In this document: one piece after another, positions 11,736 to 23,970 of the stretch
Layout: the number at the start of each line of letters is the position of its first letter
Numbering within the stretch: position 1 is the stretch's first letter
DNA from: Archilochus colubris
Taxonomy: Eukaryota > Chordata > Aves > Apodiformes > Trochilidae
NCBI GenBank assembly: GCA_023079485.1
Contig: CM041083.1
Location: 179,446,480 to 179,510,479, forward strand
Direction of reading: 5' to 3'
Length of the DNA stretch: 64,000 nucleotides
Notes under the pieces: model-generated
Seen by the model: the letters and a program-made list of their open reading frames with translations, nothing else
What the model was told of the DNA's origin: nothing
Database searches by the model: none
Made by a program: the position numbers and the translations under genes

Positions 11736-14286
11736 GTAGGACAGCTTCCTTCTATTTAACATGTCTTCCTCAATATTACTTTTAAATATTTACTTGTTTG
11801 CTAAAAAAAAAAGCTTGCCATGACCATTGCTTAGTAGAGTTTGTATAGCTTTAATCAAGGTATTTTTAGTAAACACAAAGGCATGACTTTTTCTACATCA
11901 TTATTTGAAAATGGATGGCAGAGTTTTTATTTTGTATTGCTACTTAAGTTTATTTACAGCTCATTACTATCTATGCATGCAACGTCAAAGGTGATAATCT
12001 CTTAATTTTTATGAGGGAAGCCTTGCAAACAATGTCTTGTAAGTTTACAGGCTTTCTCATGGAGGAGACATCTATGTTTTCCTCCGTGCTTCCTTCCATG
12101 TACACTGATTCCCCTGTGTAATTAATTTCTTTGGAAATTCAACTGCAATCCATTATGAAGGTCAGATCTTTCTCATATGAGGTTAACTCATGGATTCTGT
12201 TCAGCAAGCCAAATGTGCCCATCATTCCCCAGAGGATAATTCAACAGAGTAAAATGTAAATGGCACCACACAAGCTTACTTGATCATGATGTGGGACTTG
12301 ACTAATCCTCTTTTGGTTTTAAGCTTTCTTTGGAACACTTTTTCTTATGATTACAAGTTTGTGGGTTGACTCATTTATCCACAGTTTCTCCTGAATTATG
12401 AAAATCTGACACAATCTTAGTGATTAACACTCAACCTCCACAGTGGCGTTAGCATTAAGCTACTATTGGAGGGTTCAATACAAGGTACTGGGATCACAGC
12501 ACAACAATAATATCATAAAACCTAACAAAAGTTTAAGAACAAGCATTTTTTCTGTTTCAGCTGAAGTTAATAATTTACTCAGGAATTAATTTCTTTCATA
12601 CTTTCATAGAATTGGGTTTTAGTACCAATCCAGCCAAAAATTTAAGCAGGTGCTTAACTGCAGGGGTACAAGAAACCTCATTAATTTATATAGGACAAAC
12701 ATCTTATTTCAAAATAAGGGTGCTTGTGAGTGCTTTCTGAGAGAGTGGTCAGTACTTGCTGAAAGCACACACAGTTTTTCCAGTTATACTTTGCTTTGGG
12801 ATTCTGCTAATGGTGGCTTTCTATGCCCTTCTCACCAAGAGGTGGCACTAGCAATCTCTTTTTGCTGGAATAGGTACAATCTGAAATCCTCTCTCTGGAG
12901 GACAGGTGAGGGCTGCATTTCCTCTATCTGTGATGCTACCTCCTAAGGACAAGTCACAAAATTCTGATTATTCATTTATTTTTGTTTATAGATGCAAGGT
13001 GTAAGGGGAAAGAAATCACAACATCTTCTAAGTAGATAAACCCTGTGAAAAAGTGTGCATGCGAATGTTCAGTCTTGTAGTTTAATTCAAGTGTTTCTGT
13101 GCATGTTTTGGATCGAAATCACAGTGTGGCACTGATGAAATGGTTGGTCCTTCTTTGGGAGTTGGGGTGGTGCTCATCCATTGTAAGCTATTTCCTCTTG
13201 TTAACAGATCTGCACAGGACAGGGTGTCATCAGAAATAGAAATTCATATTCACAAGCAGGTGCTTAATAATGTGCTAAACTGTAGGCTCAATTAAATGCT
13301 AATTAGAAGTGTGTTTGAGCAGGTGATCAAGGCGAAATGTAGCACTTTGAATCAGCTATTGGCTCTGGTACAAGGTTGTTTCCAGACTTGCTTCCAAATT
13401 GCCTTCATAATTGTTCTGTGACAATTCTCTTTAGCCCCCTCCCCTTCCTTCTCCTCTGAATGCTCACTGAAGAAGTAGGCTGGAGAATGCCATTTTTAAT
13501 GCTTTGCCTAAGAGGAGTAGAATGACTCCCTCTGAATCATATGGTGACAATTAACTATCACAGAGAGGCAGAAATACTGGAATAATAGTATTTTGTCCCC
13601 TGCTCCAGGGAGGGAGCAGAGTGGGCTGCCTCAGCAGCTGGCTTGCCTTGCTCAGGCTGATGTCTGTGCCTGCTCAGGTGTTCATCCTGAGAAACAGCAG
13701 AACTCTCTCATCCTACCAATTTCCTGATGCTTTCTTCTTTGTGTGGGGAAGGTTTGCCTAAACAACAGACCTACGATGTGGGTACCTTGTGCAGCAGATA
13801 AAAAAATGCATCTTATTCTGCCATTCCAGTGTTTCTTTGGATTTACCTGCCCCATTTTAGGTTTCCAAGGCTGAAATATTACTCTGTTTGTGCACAGGTA
13901 GGGTCTGTTTCTGTGCACTGATGTACTTTGTGCTGTAAACTGCCAAACTCCCAGAGGTTACCATTACTCAGTGTAAAGCAGTAGGATTCTCCTCAAGTTT
14001 TTGAATCCCATGCCACAGGACAGAGGGCACGCACCAAGTAGAAACGTGCTTGTCCTGGAAACACATTGCTGTGCACAGGTCTGTTTGCTTCAAGATTTAT
14101 ACACGTGCTTAACTTGACATCACTTAAGTACTATCACTCCAATCTGGGGAATGATGTGAAGTGCATAATTAGATGGTTTTATTTGGCCTATGGGCTCCTT
14201 AATAGAAACTGTCAGCTCCTTTTAATTTATGTTCCAAACAATATTTCTGTTTTAAAAACCTAAAAATACCTCAGTGGATTCCATTG

Positions 14287-14288
<2 letters not shown>

Positions 14289-14319
<31 letters not shown>
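14289..14319. repeat. Poly(A) tract, 31 bases
   Basis: Uninterrupted run of 31 A followed by gcagataatg. It lies about 100 bp from the CR1 tail but is not part of it, since CR1 ends in octamers and not poly(A). No target-site duplication was found around it, so a retrocopy is not supported; length may vary between individuals. Confidence 0.9.
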
Positions 14320-14320
<1 letters not shown>

Positions 14321-14424
14321 CAGATAATGCTTTGTTATTGATACTATCAATTTATATAACTCTCATCTCTAAATCAGAAATCATTCAGGTCAGTACCAGG
14401 AGGCCAGCCAAATTATACAGAACC

Positions 14425-15300
14425 ACAGCATCACAGAATGTCAGGGGCTGGGAGGAAGGGACCCCTGAAGATCAAGTCCAACCCCCCTGCCAGAGAAGGT
14501 CCAAAACTAGGGCAGGTCACTCAGAAATGCATCCAAACAGGTCTTGAAAGTTTCCAGAGAAGGAGACTCCACAACCTCTCTGGGGAGCCTGTCCCAGGGC
14601 TCTGTAACCCTTACAATAAAGAAATTCTTCCTCATGTTGAGGTGGAACTTCCTGTGCTCTGTCTTGAATCCATTGTCCCTTGTCATATCACAGGGAACAA
14701 GTGAGAAGAGGTTGTCCCTTCTTTTTTGATGCCCAACCCTCATATATTTATACACAGTAATTAAATCCCCACTCAGTCTTCTCCTCTCCAGCCTAAAAAG
14801 CCCCAGGTCTCTCAGCCTTTCTTCATAAGGCAGGTGTTCCAGTCCCTTAATCATCCTCGTAGCCCTCTGTTGTACTCTCTCAAGTAAATCTCTGTTCCTC
14901 TTGAACTGAGAGCCCAGAGTGGGGTGCAAGGGATGCCCTAGGTCTCACTAGGGCAGAGTAGAGCAGGAGGAGAATCTCCCTCCATCTGCTGGACACACTC
15001 TTCTAGATGCACCCCAGGATACCATTAGCCTTCTTGGCCACAAGGGCACTTTGCTGTCCCATGGATAACTTGTTGTCCACCATGACTCCAAGGTACTTTT
15101 CCATGGGGCTGCTCTCCAGCAGATTGTTTCCTAACCTGTACTGGTGCAGGACTCTGGACTTGTTCTTGTTGAGCCTCATTAGGTTCCTCTTGGCCCAGCT
15201 CTCCAATCTGTCCAAATCTTGATGAAGGGTTGCAGAGTCTTTGGGTGAATAAGTGGATCAGCCAGTCCTCCCAGTTTTGTATCATCAGCGGAGCTGATTT
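14425..15300 (-). mobile_element. CR1 LINE, 5'-truncated, with ORF2 C-terminus
   Basis: Reverse-oriented CR1 of nearly 900 bp. Read on the - strand it encodes the end of the LINE reverse transcriptase ORF. The upstream piece (15215-15003) carries [34 protein letters not shown] and [13 protein letters not shown]. After frame breaks, a 140-codon piece (14929-14507) carries RVQQRATRMIKGLEHLPYEE, RDLGLFRLERRRLSGDLI, NMRKNFF and EPWDRLPREVVESPSLETFK. The 3' end is the reversed tail at about 14425. The copy is dead (frameshifts, no endonuclease or RT catalytic core) but less decayed than its neighbours. Confidence 0.95.
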
Positions 15301-18300
15301 TTCTACTAGCAAATTAAAAAAAACAAAAACAAAACAAAACCAACAAACAACCTGTAAAATTGCTCAACAAATCTGGTTTTGGAATGTGGAGAGATGAATG
15401 TATCAACATCATGAAAATTCCTTGTATTTCATTGTCTGTAAAAATTACTTTGCTTTAACTAATTCTACTGATAGTAAATAACATTTTGCTAGCTAGCTAA
15501 CTAGATAGATAGGTGGAAAGATTCTTTTCACCCCAATAATTACACATGCCAGAGTCAAGAAAAACTGTCTTGGGCAAGAAGTAATGTTTGAGGTTTTTTA
15601 AAGCTTATGTAGAGCTGGTAAATTCAGAGATGGCTGGTGGAAGACAGTAGAGGATACACCGAGTGTTAAAATGCAATTTAAAAAATTTAAGATCAGTCTT
15701 AAATGACTGAGAAACCTCTTTTTCAGTGCTGCCTTAACTGCAGCTTATTCTGCTGCTCTGTAGCAAACACACATTCCCAGGCCAGGCAGCCTCTGGTTTG
15801 CATGGTTGGATACAGCAGAAGACAGCATGTGGGACACATGTCCCACGGAGTCCATCAGCCTCCTTGGCCTCTTCCCTACCACCCTACAATTGTCCTTTCT
15901 GATCCTGTTTTTGCTCAGGTTGGATTGTCAGCAGAGGGGCAGGCAGTGGCAAGGGCTTGCCCAGGGTCTCTGGAGCCAGCCAGCCTGGGCTCCACCTAAA
16001 ATTCATCAGCTCTGAGACTGCAGAACAAGCGTCTGCACTCCAGGAACGTGCTTGATGTTAATGGTTCTTGACCTGAATCTCTTCACAGATTTGTGTTTAT
16101 CTTAAACTGGTCTGGCAGACATGGCCAAGAAAGGCATGTGGGAAGTTGATACTGCTCAGTGGAAGCACTGGTTTCCTCAGTGGTTGTGCAGTGTCATTGG
16201 GAGCAGTTTCTGTCCCTGGACATTTCCATGTGGACAGTTCGAGGGAGCATCGTGCTCTGCTCAAGGTTTGACAGATTGGCCCTTCAGAAATTGTAAACAC
16301 AAACAACAGTGCAATTTTAGCTTGAATATTCTAATGTTCCCACTACCTCACTGCCTCCCTTTCTCCTTGAGCTATCTATTGATTTTTTTAGCCTCAAACT
16401 GAGTATCAGATCATTAATTTAAAACCCTACCATCACTTCAGTCTGTGGTTGTTTTGGGTTTTTCTTGTAGTTGCTTTTTTGTTTGTTTGTTTTTCTCTCT
16501 GTGAGGATGAGGGAGAGAAAACCATGCTGGTATTGTGGAGATACCTACAAATCAGTCATTGAAAAAAATGGTACCTGATTCTCTGCTCCCCTAACTACAG
16601 CATCAGGATATGAACTCTTCGGGTGATGCAGGCACCTGAAAGGTGGCACTGGGAATAAAGTGGCAGAATACCTGAAGCTGAGGACAGAAAGAGTCAGCAG
16701 GGCCCAGGTGCTGGTACTGCTGCCAAAGAGCTAATCTCAGGAAAACACAACATTTGTAAGGCTCAGAAGCAGGTCCATGGTCCTCAGTAGATTCACTACT
16801 GCTTTAGCACAGAGTGATGAGAAGGGAGTATCACCTCCCTTCAAGGCTTGTCTCCAGTGTGAAGGTGGCATCATCTGGTTGATTTTCTACAGAAATATCT
16901 CTCCAGCATTGCACGGGGAGGACGAGATGTGTATTGTGGATCTCAGTGAGGCAAAAGCTAGAGTTTTTCCTTGAAACATCTGCAGAGATATAGAAAGCCT
17001 GAAACTACCATAATGAAAGTGCATGGCCAAACTCCCAGCAGCTTCAGGGGAAGAGGAGGAAGGCCATGTGTGCATGAAGTCTAATTGCATTTCTGCACTG
17101 TTTATGTATTAATAAGGGATTGAAAGGCAGAATCATTAAGATGTAGAGGAAAGCAGATTTGGAACATCAGAGAGGTATGTAAAATGAACAAATAATTGTA
17201 CTTAATTAGAAATGTACTGAACCACCTAAATTTAATTATGGATGTCTGCAAACATTAGGCCCATTAGTTTGTCCACAGTGACTGTTTTTGTTCCCCATGC
17301 CACCTTCTATTTTCAGGAAAGGGAAGTCTGGGTCCTTAGAGCTGTTAAAAGTAGGTCAGATGCCATTAATAAACAGGTAGTTCAAAAATGCCTTTGTTTA
17401 ATTTGACATATGGCCAGGTCCTCAGCCCTAAATTCACACTGACTGAGGATCTGACTGGTGGCTTTTGTGCCTTCCACTCTACAAGAAAATCTTATACTGA
17501 TCTACTAATGTAAAGGTACTTAATATGCATACATTAAAGTATACACTAGCTACTCCCTTGTTTCACTACAGTTGGGGAAATAGCTTAGCATAAATAAAAA
17601 TCATACACTGTGTACTTCACACGTCTTTCAAAAAATGCAGAGGAACAGGCATTAGCAGGTATTGGGGCAGTATGGACTTGCAGAGAATTTGAAGCCAAGA
17701 GAAAGAGATAAGTAAAATAGCATCTGATCTGTCTCAGCCTGAACCAGCAATATGCTGAAGCACCTCATTCCACACTTCCACTGTGAGCCAGAAGTCAGTG
17801 CTTGCTTGTGAACACCTTCTACCCCCTGAAAACAGCTGCTAGGACTGGATCCTTGTCCTCAGTCAGTACTGAGCATACTTTAATATTTTAAAATGTTTTA
17901 TTTTCAAAATGCCATATGAATCAGACCTGGTACATATGTATCTATAAATAACCTTGACAAACACATGCTGTACACCAAATACAGTTTTCTCCAGTCTGTT
18001 CTCATTGTAAAACACTCATGAATTTATTCTGCAAGATGTAAATAGTTTGATTATGGGGCTTAGCTGAACCAGAAGCCTAAGCTTTTAAATTTCATTACTG
18101 TTAATTTTCAAATCACTTTAAATCAAAGTGTTTCAAATAGAATAGGAATTTTTAAAAAGCAAAATGCATTATGTTGCCCGAGTTATTTTTTGTAACTGGA
18201 CACCACAACTTGAGGAAGAACACGTAGGGTCATACAGATGGTAGGATGTTATTGCTTGATCTTGTACTCTCTGTGGTCCAGTCCATACAAAGTAAAGTGT

Positions 18301-18639
18301 GTGACAGGCTGTACCTGGGAACATCATGAGTAAGGCCCAGCACACCAGCAGTGGCCAAGCCAGTGGGACAGCCCAGCCTGTAGCCAGAAACTTGCCCCAG
18401 TGCTAGCAGGGGCTCTCAGCCAAAGGAAGGCACCAGGTCAAAGTCTATGTGTGCTTAAGAGTGATTATGAATGCAATACTATTACTGGATTGAGTACACC
18501 TTTTACAAAAATATACAAACTTTAATAAGCATCCTTTTTCCTTTTGCACATACACCTCTCAAAAAGCCTTTGCTTTGACTAGACACAGCATATGAGGTAA
18601 GATCATGCTCAGGAAATAAAAGAAATCAGTCAAAAAATA

Positions 18640-19590
18640 GAAAACAGAGGTTAAGAGGGAACAGCTAGTCCTTGCAGTGCAGGGAGGTGACCAGTGAAGT
18701 TTTTCAGGACCTGGTGCTGGGGTCTATACTTGTCAACATGTTCAGAAATAACCTGGAAAAGGTGGCAGGAAGGTGACAGGGTCTGCTGATGATACTAAGT
18801 TATTCAGATTTGTAAGGATGGAGACTGATTGAGAAGAAGTGCAGAAGTGTATGAATCGCAATACCTGGGTGATAAAGTGGCAGATGAAATTCACTAAAGA
18901 TAAGTGTGCATAATGTACATAAGAAGAACAATCTAACACTCACATGTAAAATGTAAGTGTAAAGCAACTGTGCGTGTATAAAGGCTGTTGCTGATCATCA
19001 CTACCACAAAGAGAGATCTGGGTGTGGTGAGATACGTGGGTTTGTAAAAGTGATTGCAACCATGGGCAGCTCAAAAACAAAAGCAAGTGTTAGGAATTAC
19101 CAGGAAAAAAATAAAGAACAAAACAGAAAACAACATGTTAATATCACATAAATCCATAAATTACCCAGCTGTTTTATACTAAGAGCATTTTTGATCCTTT
19201 CATCTCAAAGAACACAGCCAAACTAGGCAAAAGGGATCAAAGGGATTTCAGGGAATGAGAAGAATGTGTCAGTGAGGAGGGAGGTCAAGGCTTTGCAGAC
19301 TGAAAGAGATAATCTGTGGGGCTACATGGTAGAGATCTACAGATTTGTGAAGACATAAATGTTGTATATGTCTTTTTCCAGTTCAAGAAGCAGGGGCGCT
19401 TAAAGGAAGCCAGTTTACACAAAAGAGGTGTAATTTGGAACAGAAAAAGGAGATGGGTCTTCAGGTAGCAGATCCGTGAAACTCCTTTCCAGAGGATTTT
19501 GGGTCTTTGGAAACTTTGCATGAAGTCTTGAAAGAGAAATCCACTGCATTGCAGAAACGGCCTCAGGAGCGGGAAGCTCTTGAGCTGATA
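18640..19590 (+). mobile_element. Degenerate CR1-like LINE with RT traces
   Basis: Ancient, heavily mutated LINE in sense orientation. Recognisable pieces of the reverse transcriptase are DLVLGSILVNMFRNNLEK (resembling the QGSVLGPLLFNIFINDL block), then in another frame the catalytic-site-like ADDTKLF (18785-18793 encodes ADD). Downstream stretches around 19225-19590 resemble the C-terminal part by position and composition only. Many frameshifts and stops. Exact family not determined; the 3' boundary is approximate. Confidence 0.65.
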
Positions 19591-20590
19591 ATAATTGGTG
19601 ACTGGGGGAGTATTAGGAGGAAATATCTGAAGTTAGTCCTGCACTTACTCATCCCCAACCATCTGCTTATGGTCATTGTTGAGACAGGATATGGGGTAGA
19701 TGGATCCTTGGTCTTATATCCACATCTGTCAGTATTTTCTCTTCCTGTTTTCCCTCTAATCAACTCCCTTTTCTCCTTAAAAATGTTTCCCTCCATTCTT
19801 TCTCACCCCTTCCTTGCTTTCTGCCTGCACTTCCAGCCTCTCACTCCAGTCAGCCCAGAGTTGCTCTCAGATCCCTACTTGCAGTGAAGCTGAGAACAAA
19901 CCATCTTGAAAAACATCCTCAGTGCATCAATAACTCCTTTATCTCCTCTGCTGATCACTGGAAAATGAAAAGGGTGTTAGTTGTGCTTCCAGCTTATCAG
20001 CAAGACAGGGAATACTAGGACTGTGTAAATATATTAGCAAAGAATGACTTCTTTCTATAGCCAAGAGGACAGAGCATCAGGACAGCAAAAAAAATAGAAA
20101 TTTGGCATTATGGGAAGGAAGGTATTGGAGATACCTGAATCTTGGAAGACCATAGATGTGAGGTTATGTCTGCCAGTCAAGTGAGCTGCTTGGAGTGACT
20201 CAGGCATGGAATATAACTTGTGCTGGAAGAGTCTGAACAGTATCTTGGACTTAAACATAGGGAACTTGTTTGGAAATAGAAGAAAAAGAGTTAAAGAGTA
20301 GACATTGCATGTAGAGGTTTCATGATCTTTCTCTAGATTTCTGACTGCTCAACCAAATCAAAAAACATCTCTTCCTTTCAGTAATACAGACTGATAAAGT
20401 AAAATGCTTTTTCCCATCAAGAGGTTCTAGATGGCTGTGGAAAGCTCATGCTTTGAGTGATAAGTCTGTAGTTCCAGTCAGCATTCAGCTGCTTTGTGAA
20501 GGACATGCTGCTTGCAGAGAAAGTGGAGACTGAGTCACAGTGAGCACACAGGAGCTGAGAGTGATTACAGCCTAGTAAAGGAGGTGGACA

Positions 20591-20609
20591 AGAAGGAAGG
20601 AAGGAAGGA
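20591..20609. repeat. (GGAA)n microsatellite
   Basis: Four to five GGAA units in agaaggaaggaaggaaggat. Short; no function assigned. Confidence 0.85.
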
Positions 20610-23389
20610 TTGGCTGAAATGTGATGGTATTTTGTGTCCATAAAGAGTGCTAAGCAGTGTGAAGGAGGAAATTGAGGGTCAAAAACCAAAGTATAATTAT
20701 TTGATAAGAAACTCAAGGTGATATAATTTCAGGTCACCTCAGGATGTGCAAACACCTGAAAAATTACTTTTAAATGCTATTATGTTCCATAATGGGCATG
20801 GGTCTCAAGTACTGGCAAAGAAGATGGAAGCAAAATGTGGTTTATTGTGGCTGTCACCTTCAGTCATTTGCATTTTTTGTTTTGAGTAGCTGGTGTTGCA
20901 AAGTACTCAGGTGTGCAGATGTAGAACTGACTTTTTTCCTGTTGAAATGTGAGCATGGGCTGATGAAAAGTTGAAAAATGGGATGGGTAAGACTGCTGTT
21001 GATCTTACTGCTTTTTTTGAGTTAGTTCAGATCAATCAACTTTCTGTGATAGCATAGTGGAATAGTTCAGGGCAAGCCATAACATTTGGAAAGGATGACT
21101 GTGAAAGGAAAACACTATCCATTTATCTGGTTGCATGTAGATAATAGCAGGAAAGGCAATGTGCAGCTGTCAAACACTTTCTTTTTCCATAGAGCCATGA
21201 TGACACACCATAGGATCATAAATGCCATATACCTTGTTTAAAAAGATGCTCACTGGGAGGATAAGGCGTTCGGGACATCAGGAAACCCTCCTAGAGACTG
21301 TGCTTTCCATCTAATTATCCCCCTTTTTGGGAAAACACAGCATCCTACAAAACAACTCAACCCCCACTCTGGAAACCGAGTAGTGCACCAGGGCCCCAAC
21401 ACAGACTAATGCATGGAGGCCACTGAAAAATCCTACAGCTCACCAGAGGATAACAGTGTCCTTGTCCACAAGATGCTCCCACTCTGGAAGCAGAGGCTGA
21501 GGAGTGGTGATGTAGAGTTGCTGCTCTCTGGGAATTGTGAGTCTGGTGATAATACGGCTGCTGTTGATGGGCAAGCGTTGACACTGCAGTGGGCAGCAGC
21601 TGACAGCAGTCACAGTGAGAGCAGAGAGGTGAAGAGCTGAAAAATGGGGAGAAACCTGCACCACTCTCAGCAGGGCTTCTTGTCTGGCATTCCTTGCTAA
21701 GCTTCTAAGTAAATATAAATAAACAAACTAAATTATATGATGTGAAATATTTGCAGCTCCTGCCATTTAAGGAAGGTTCTCTCTCAGCCCCCCTACCCCC
21801 ATACTCTGTGCATGTGTCCTGGGGAAGGTGCTTGGGATGAACTCGCAGCTGTCTGCAGTTTTGCCACTGTATTTGGTGGGGCAGGAACTGCAACCTCTAG
21901 CAAATTATTTCTGAGACAGTATGGGAAGGCTTGTTCCTTAATGGACAAGAACATTACAGTGTTAGAGATGAAGCCAATAGAGCATGCTGGTGGGGGGGTG
22001 CAGCACACATTCTCTCCCTCCACCCCCATAAAGCACGTTTCACAACACTTACATGCTCCCTGCTACTATTTTCCCTCTCTGTTTCCTGTCTCAAATTGAC
22101 TCAATGCTCCCAAGGACACGTGGCTACACCAGCCCTGTGCTACCAATCACACTGCACTGGATGCTGAGGTGCGGAAGAGGCAAAGCCCATGTCATTCAGA
22201 TTTTTTGATAACCCCAAGGGGAAAACAGTTCCTATATATTCTTTACAATTCCAGGAATTTCCAGAGTTCCTGTCTTAAAGTTAGTGTGTGTCATCAGCAC
22301 CGCCTCTTGAAAGACATGAGTCAGCCCAACTTGAATTTGCAATAACATCGTCCTGATGCTGCTAGGAATTGGTTGCTGCCCTAAAAAAAATTATAGGTGC
22401 TGAGAAAAATATTGTGCCTGCCACTAATCACCCTCAGAAGTGTTTATCATCAATGGCAAGATGTTTTCCTCTTGCTCCTACTTCTGGTGCAATTTTCAAA
22501 TACTGCCTCAGTAAATAAGAGTGTGATTGAGGCTGTCAGTGGCTTTGCCAAGAGAAATGCTTAGAGAACTGAATGGGATGTTACAGAGAGGGAGAGGTTG
22601 CAATGGCCTCTGGCATCACATGGAAGGGCTTGGAGGGAGGGTCTGGAAAGATGAGAAGACAGGAGATGGTGAGAATTTTTCCAGCTGATATGGGGCTCTT
22701 CCGCTGGTATTCATCACTGTAGTACTTAAACTGCAAATTCCAGAACTGTCTCCAGGATGGGGAAGAGGTTGTGTCTGGAGAAAAACTGTGTCTAGGCCTT
22801 TCATTTTGTCATAAGAAGGTCAAATCTGTCCTGTGACTAATTAGACAAATCCTTTACCTCAGCTCCTATGCTCTGCTATAAATCACTGGTGTGACAAAAA
22901 GCTTCACTTAACTTCTGAGACCAGTAGTTTCATAGGCAAGACCTCAGCTTGGAGCTGGTTTGTAGTTTGATTTTAGTGAAATACATCAAGATAACATGAA
23001 GTACACTCTTACCCTGGAAACTTTTCCCCATTGATAGTTATAAATATACCACACTATTGTGCTTGCCATGCTTGATGCTAATAGAGGTGAGGGCTCTGAA
23101 ACTCATTAGGAAAGGGAGCGGGCTGCAGAGCAGAGTGAGGACAGTGTGAAGCTAAGGTTGATAACCATGGCCTTGTCCAGAATAGGCCATGGGAGTTTTC
23201 TTATCTCACTTTGGCAGGAGGTGCTGCTAGCTTCCTGTGCGAAATCAGGAGCATATGCTGCTTTCCTCTTGTTGTTTGGCTTCCTCCACTACACAAGACG
23301 GTTCCCAGCACTGTGATTATCTTTGCATCTTCAAACATGGCACACTCTGCTTCCTCAAGGGCTTGATGTATTCTTGAGAAGCCGGCTTA

Positions 23390-23970
23390 CTCCCCTCCCC
23401 CAGGACGCTTTTCTGGGGCTCCCACCAGTGCCAGCTCCGCACATCACAGAGAAGTAAGCCGAACTTACTTCTGGTTGCATAAACTTCTCCCAGGCCTTCT
23501 GAAGACGTCTCAGTTCCCGAAGCTGAGGGCGGCGAGCGGGTCTGCGGGGAAGCTGAGCCTCCTCTTGCTGCGGGCTTCCCCCGGCCCCCAGCGCCAGCGG
23601 AGCCGCTCTCACCCCTCCTTCCCCCCGCCCTGGGCTTCTCTGGAGATCTGCAGGAGATCTGACAGCTGCTGTTTTCACGAAGGAATACCCGGGTCCCCAG
23701 GGTGTCGGCACCGCGGGTGATGCGTGTCCCCGTCTGTCTGTGCGTGTCGCCAGCGCGCATGCGAGCACGCACGCAGGCACAGGGGAAAAACCTGCTGGGG
23801 GTTGAGCATCCTGCCTGCCCTGCTGCCCCCGGGGCTCGGCTGGGACAGAGGAGCCTTGCTCCGAGATCACAGCATGTTTAAAAACATGTGTTTGTGCACA
23901 CACCCCCTCAGCATTTATTGTATAGGCTCCCTACATGCGCGTAGTCACAGCCGGGGAGTCGGGACGTGAA
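23390..23970. promoter_or_regulatory. Intragenic CpG island in intron 10
   Basis: By hand count about 30 CpG dinucleotides fall within 23391-23790 and about nine more by 23985, in an intron that is otherwise CpG-poor and AT-rich. The densest part has ggcggcgagcggg, ccgcggg and gcgcgcatgcgagcacgcac. Such an island usually marks a promoter or an active enhancer. A + strand first exon, an antisense transcript or an enhancer for FLT1 are all possible. On the - strand a consensus donor (gtaagt, 23468-23463) follows the sequence for LQKAWEKFMQPE. No known gene was recognised. Confidence 0.7.

Noticed and set aside
14289..14319. A31 tract as the tail of a processed pseudogene
   Set aside because: No gene-like sequence upstream and no target-site duplication; more likely a slippage-expanded simple repeat.
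14507..14929. 140-codon - strand ORF as a host gene
   Set aside because: Its content (RMIKGLEHLPYEERLRDLGL, EPWDRLPREVVESPSLE) is the CR1 ORF2 C-terminus; annotated as a dead LINE.
21357..21664. Cluster of four overlapping short ORFs on both strands
   Set aside because: Both strands and several frames open at once indicates low stop density in a GC-richer patch, not a gene.
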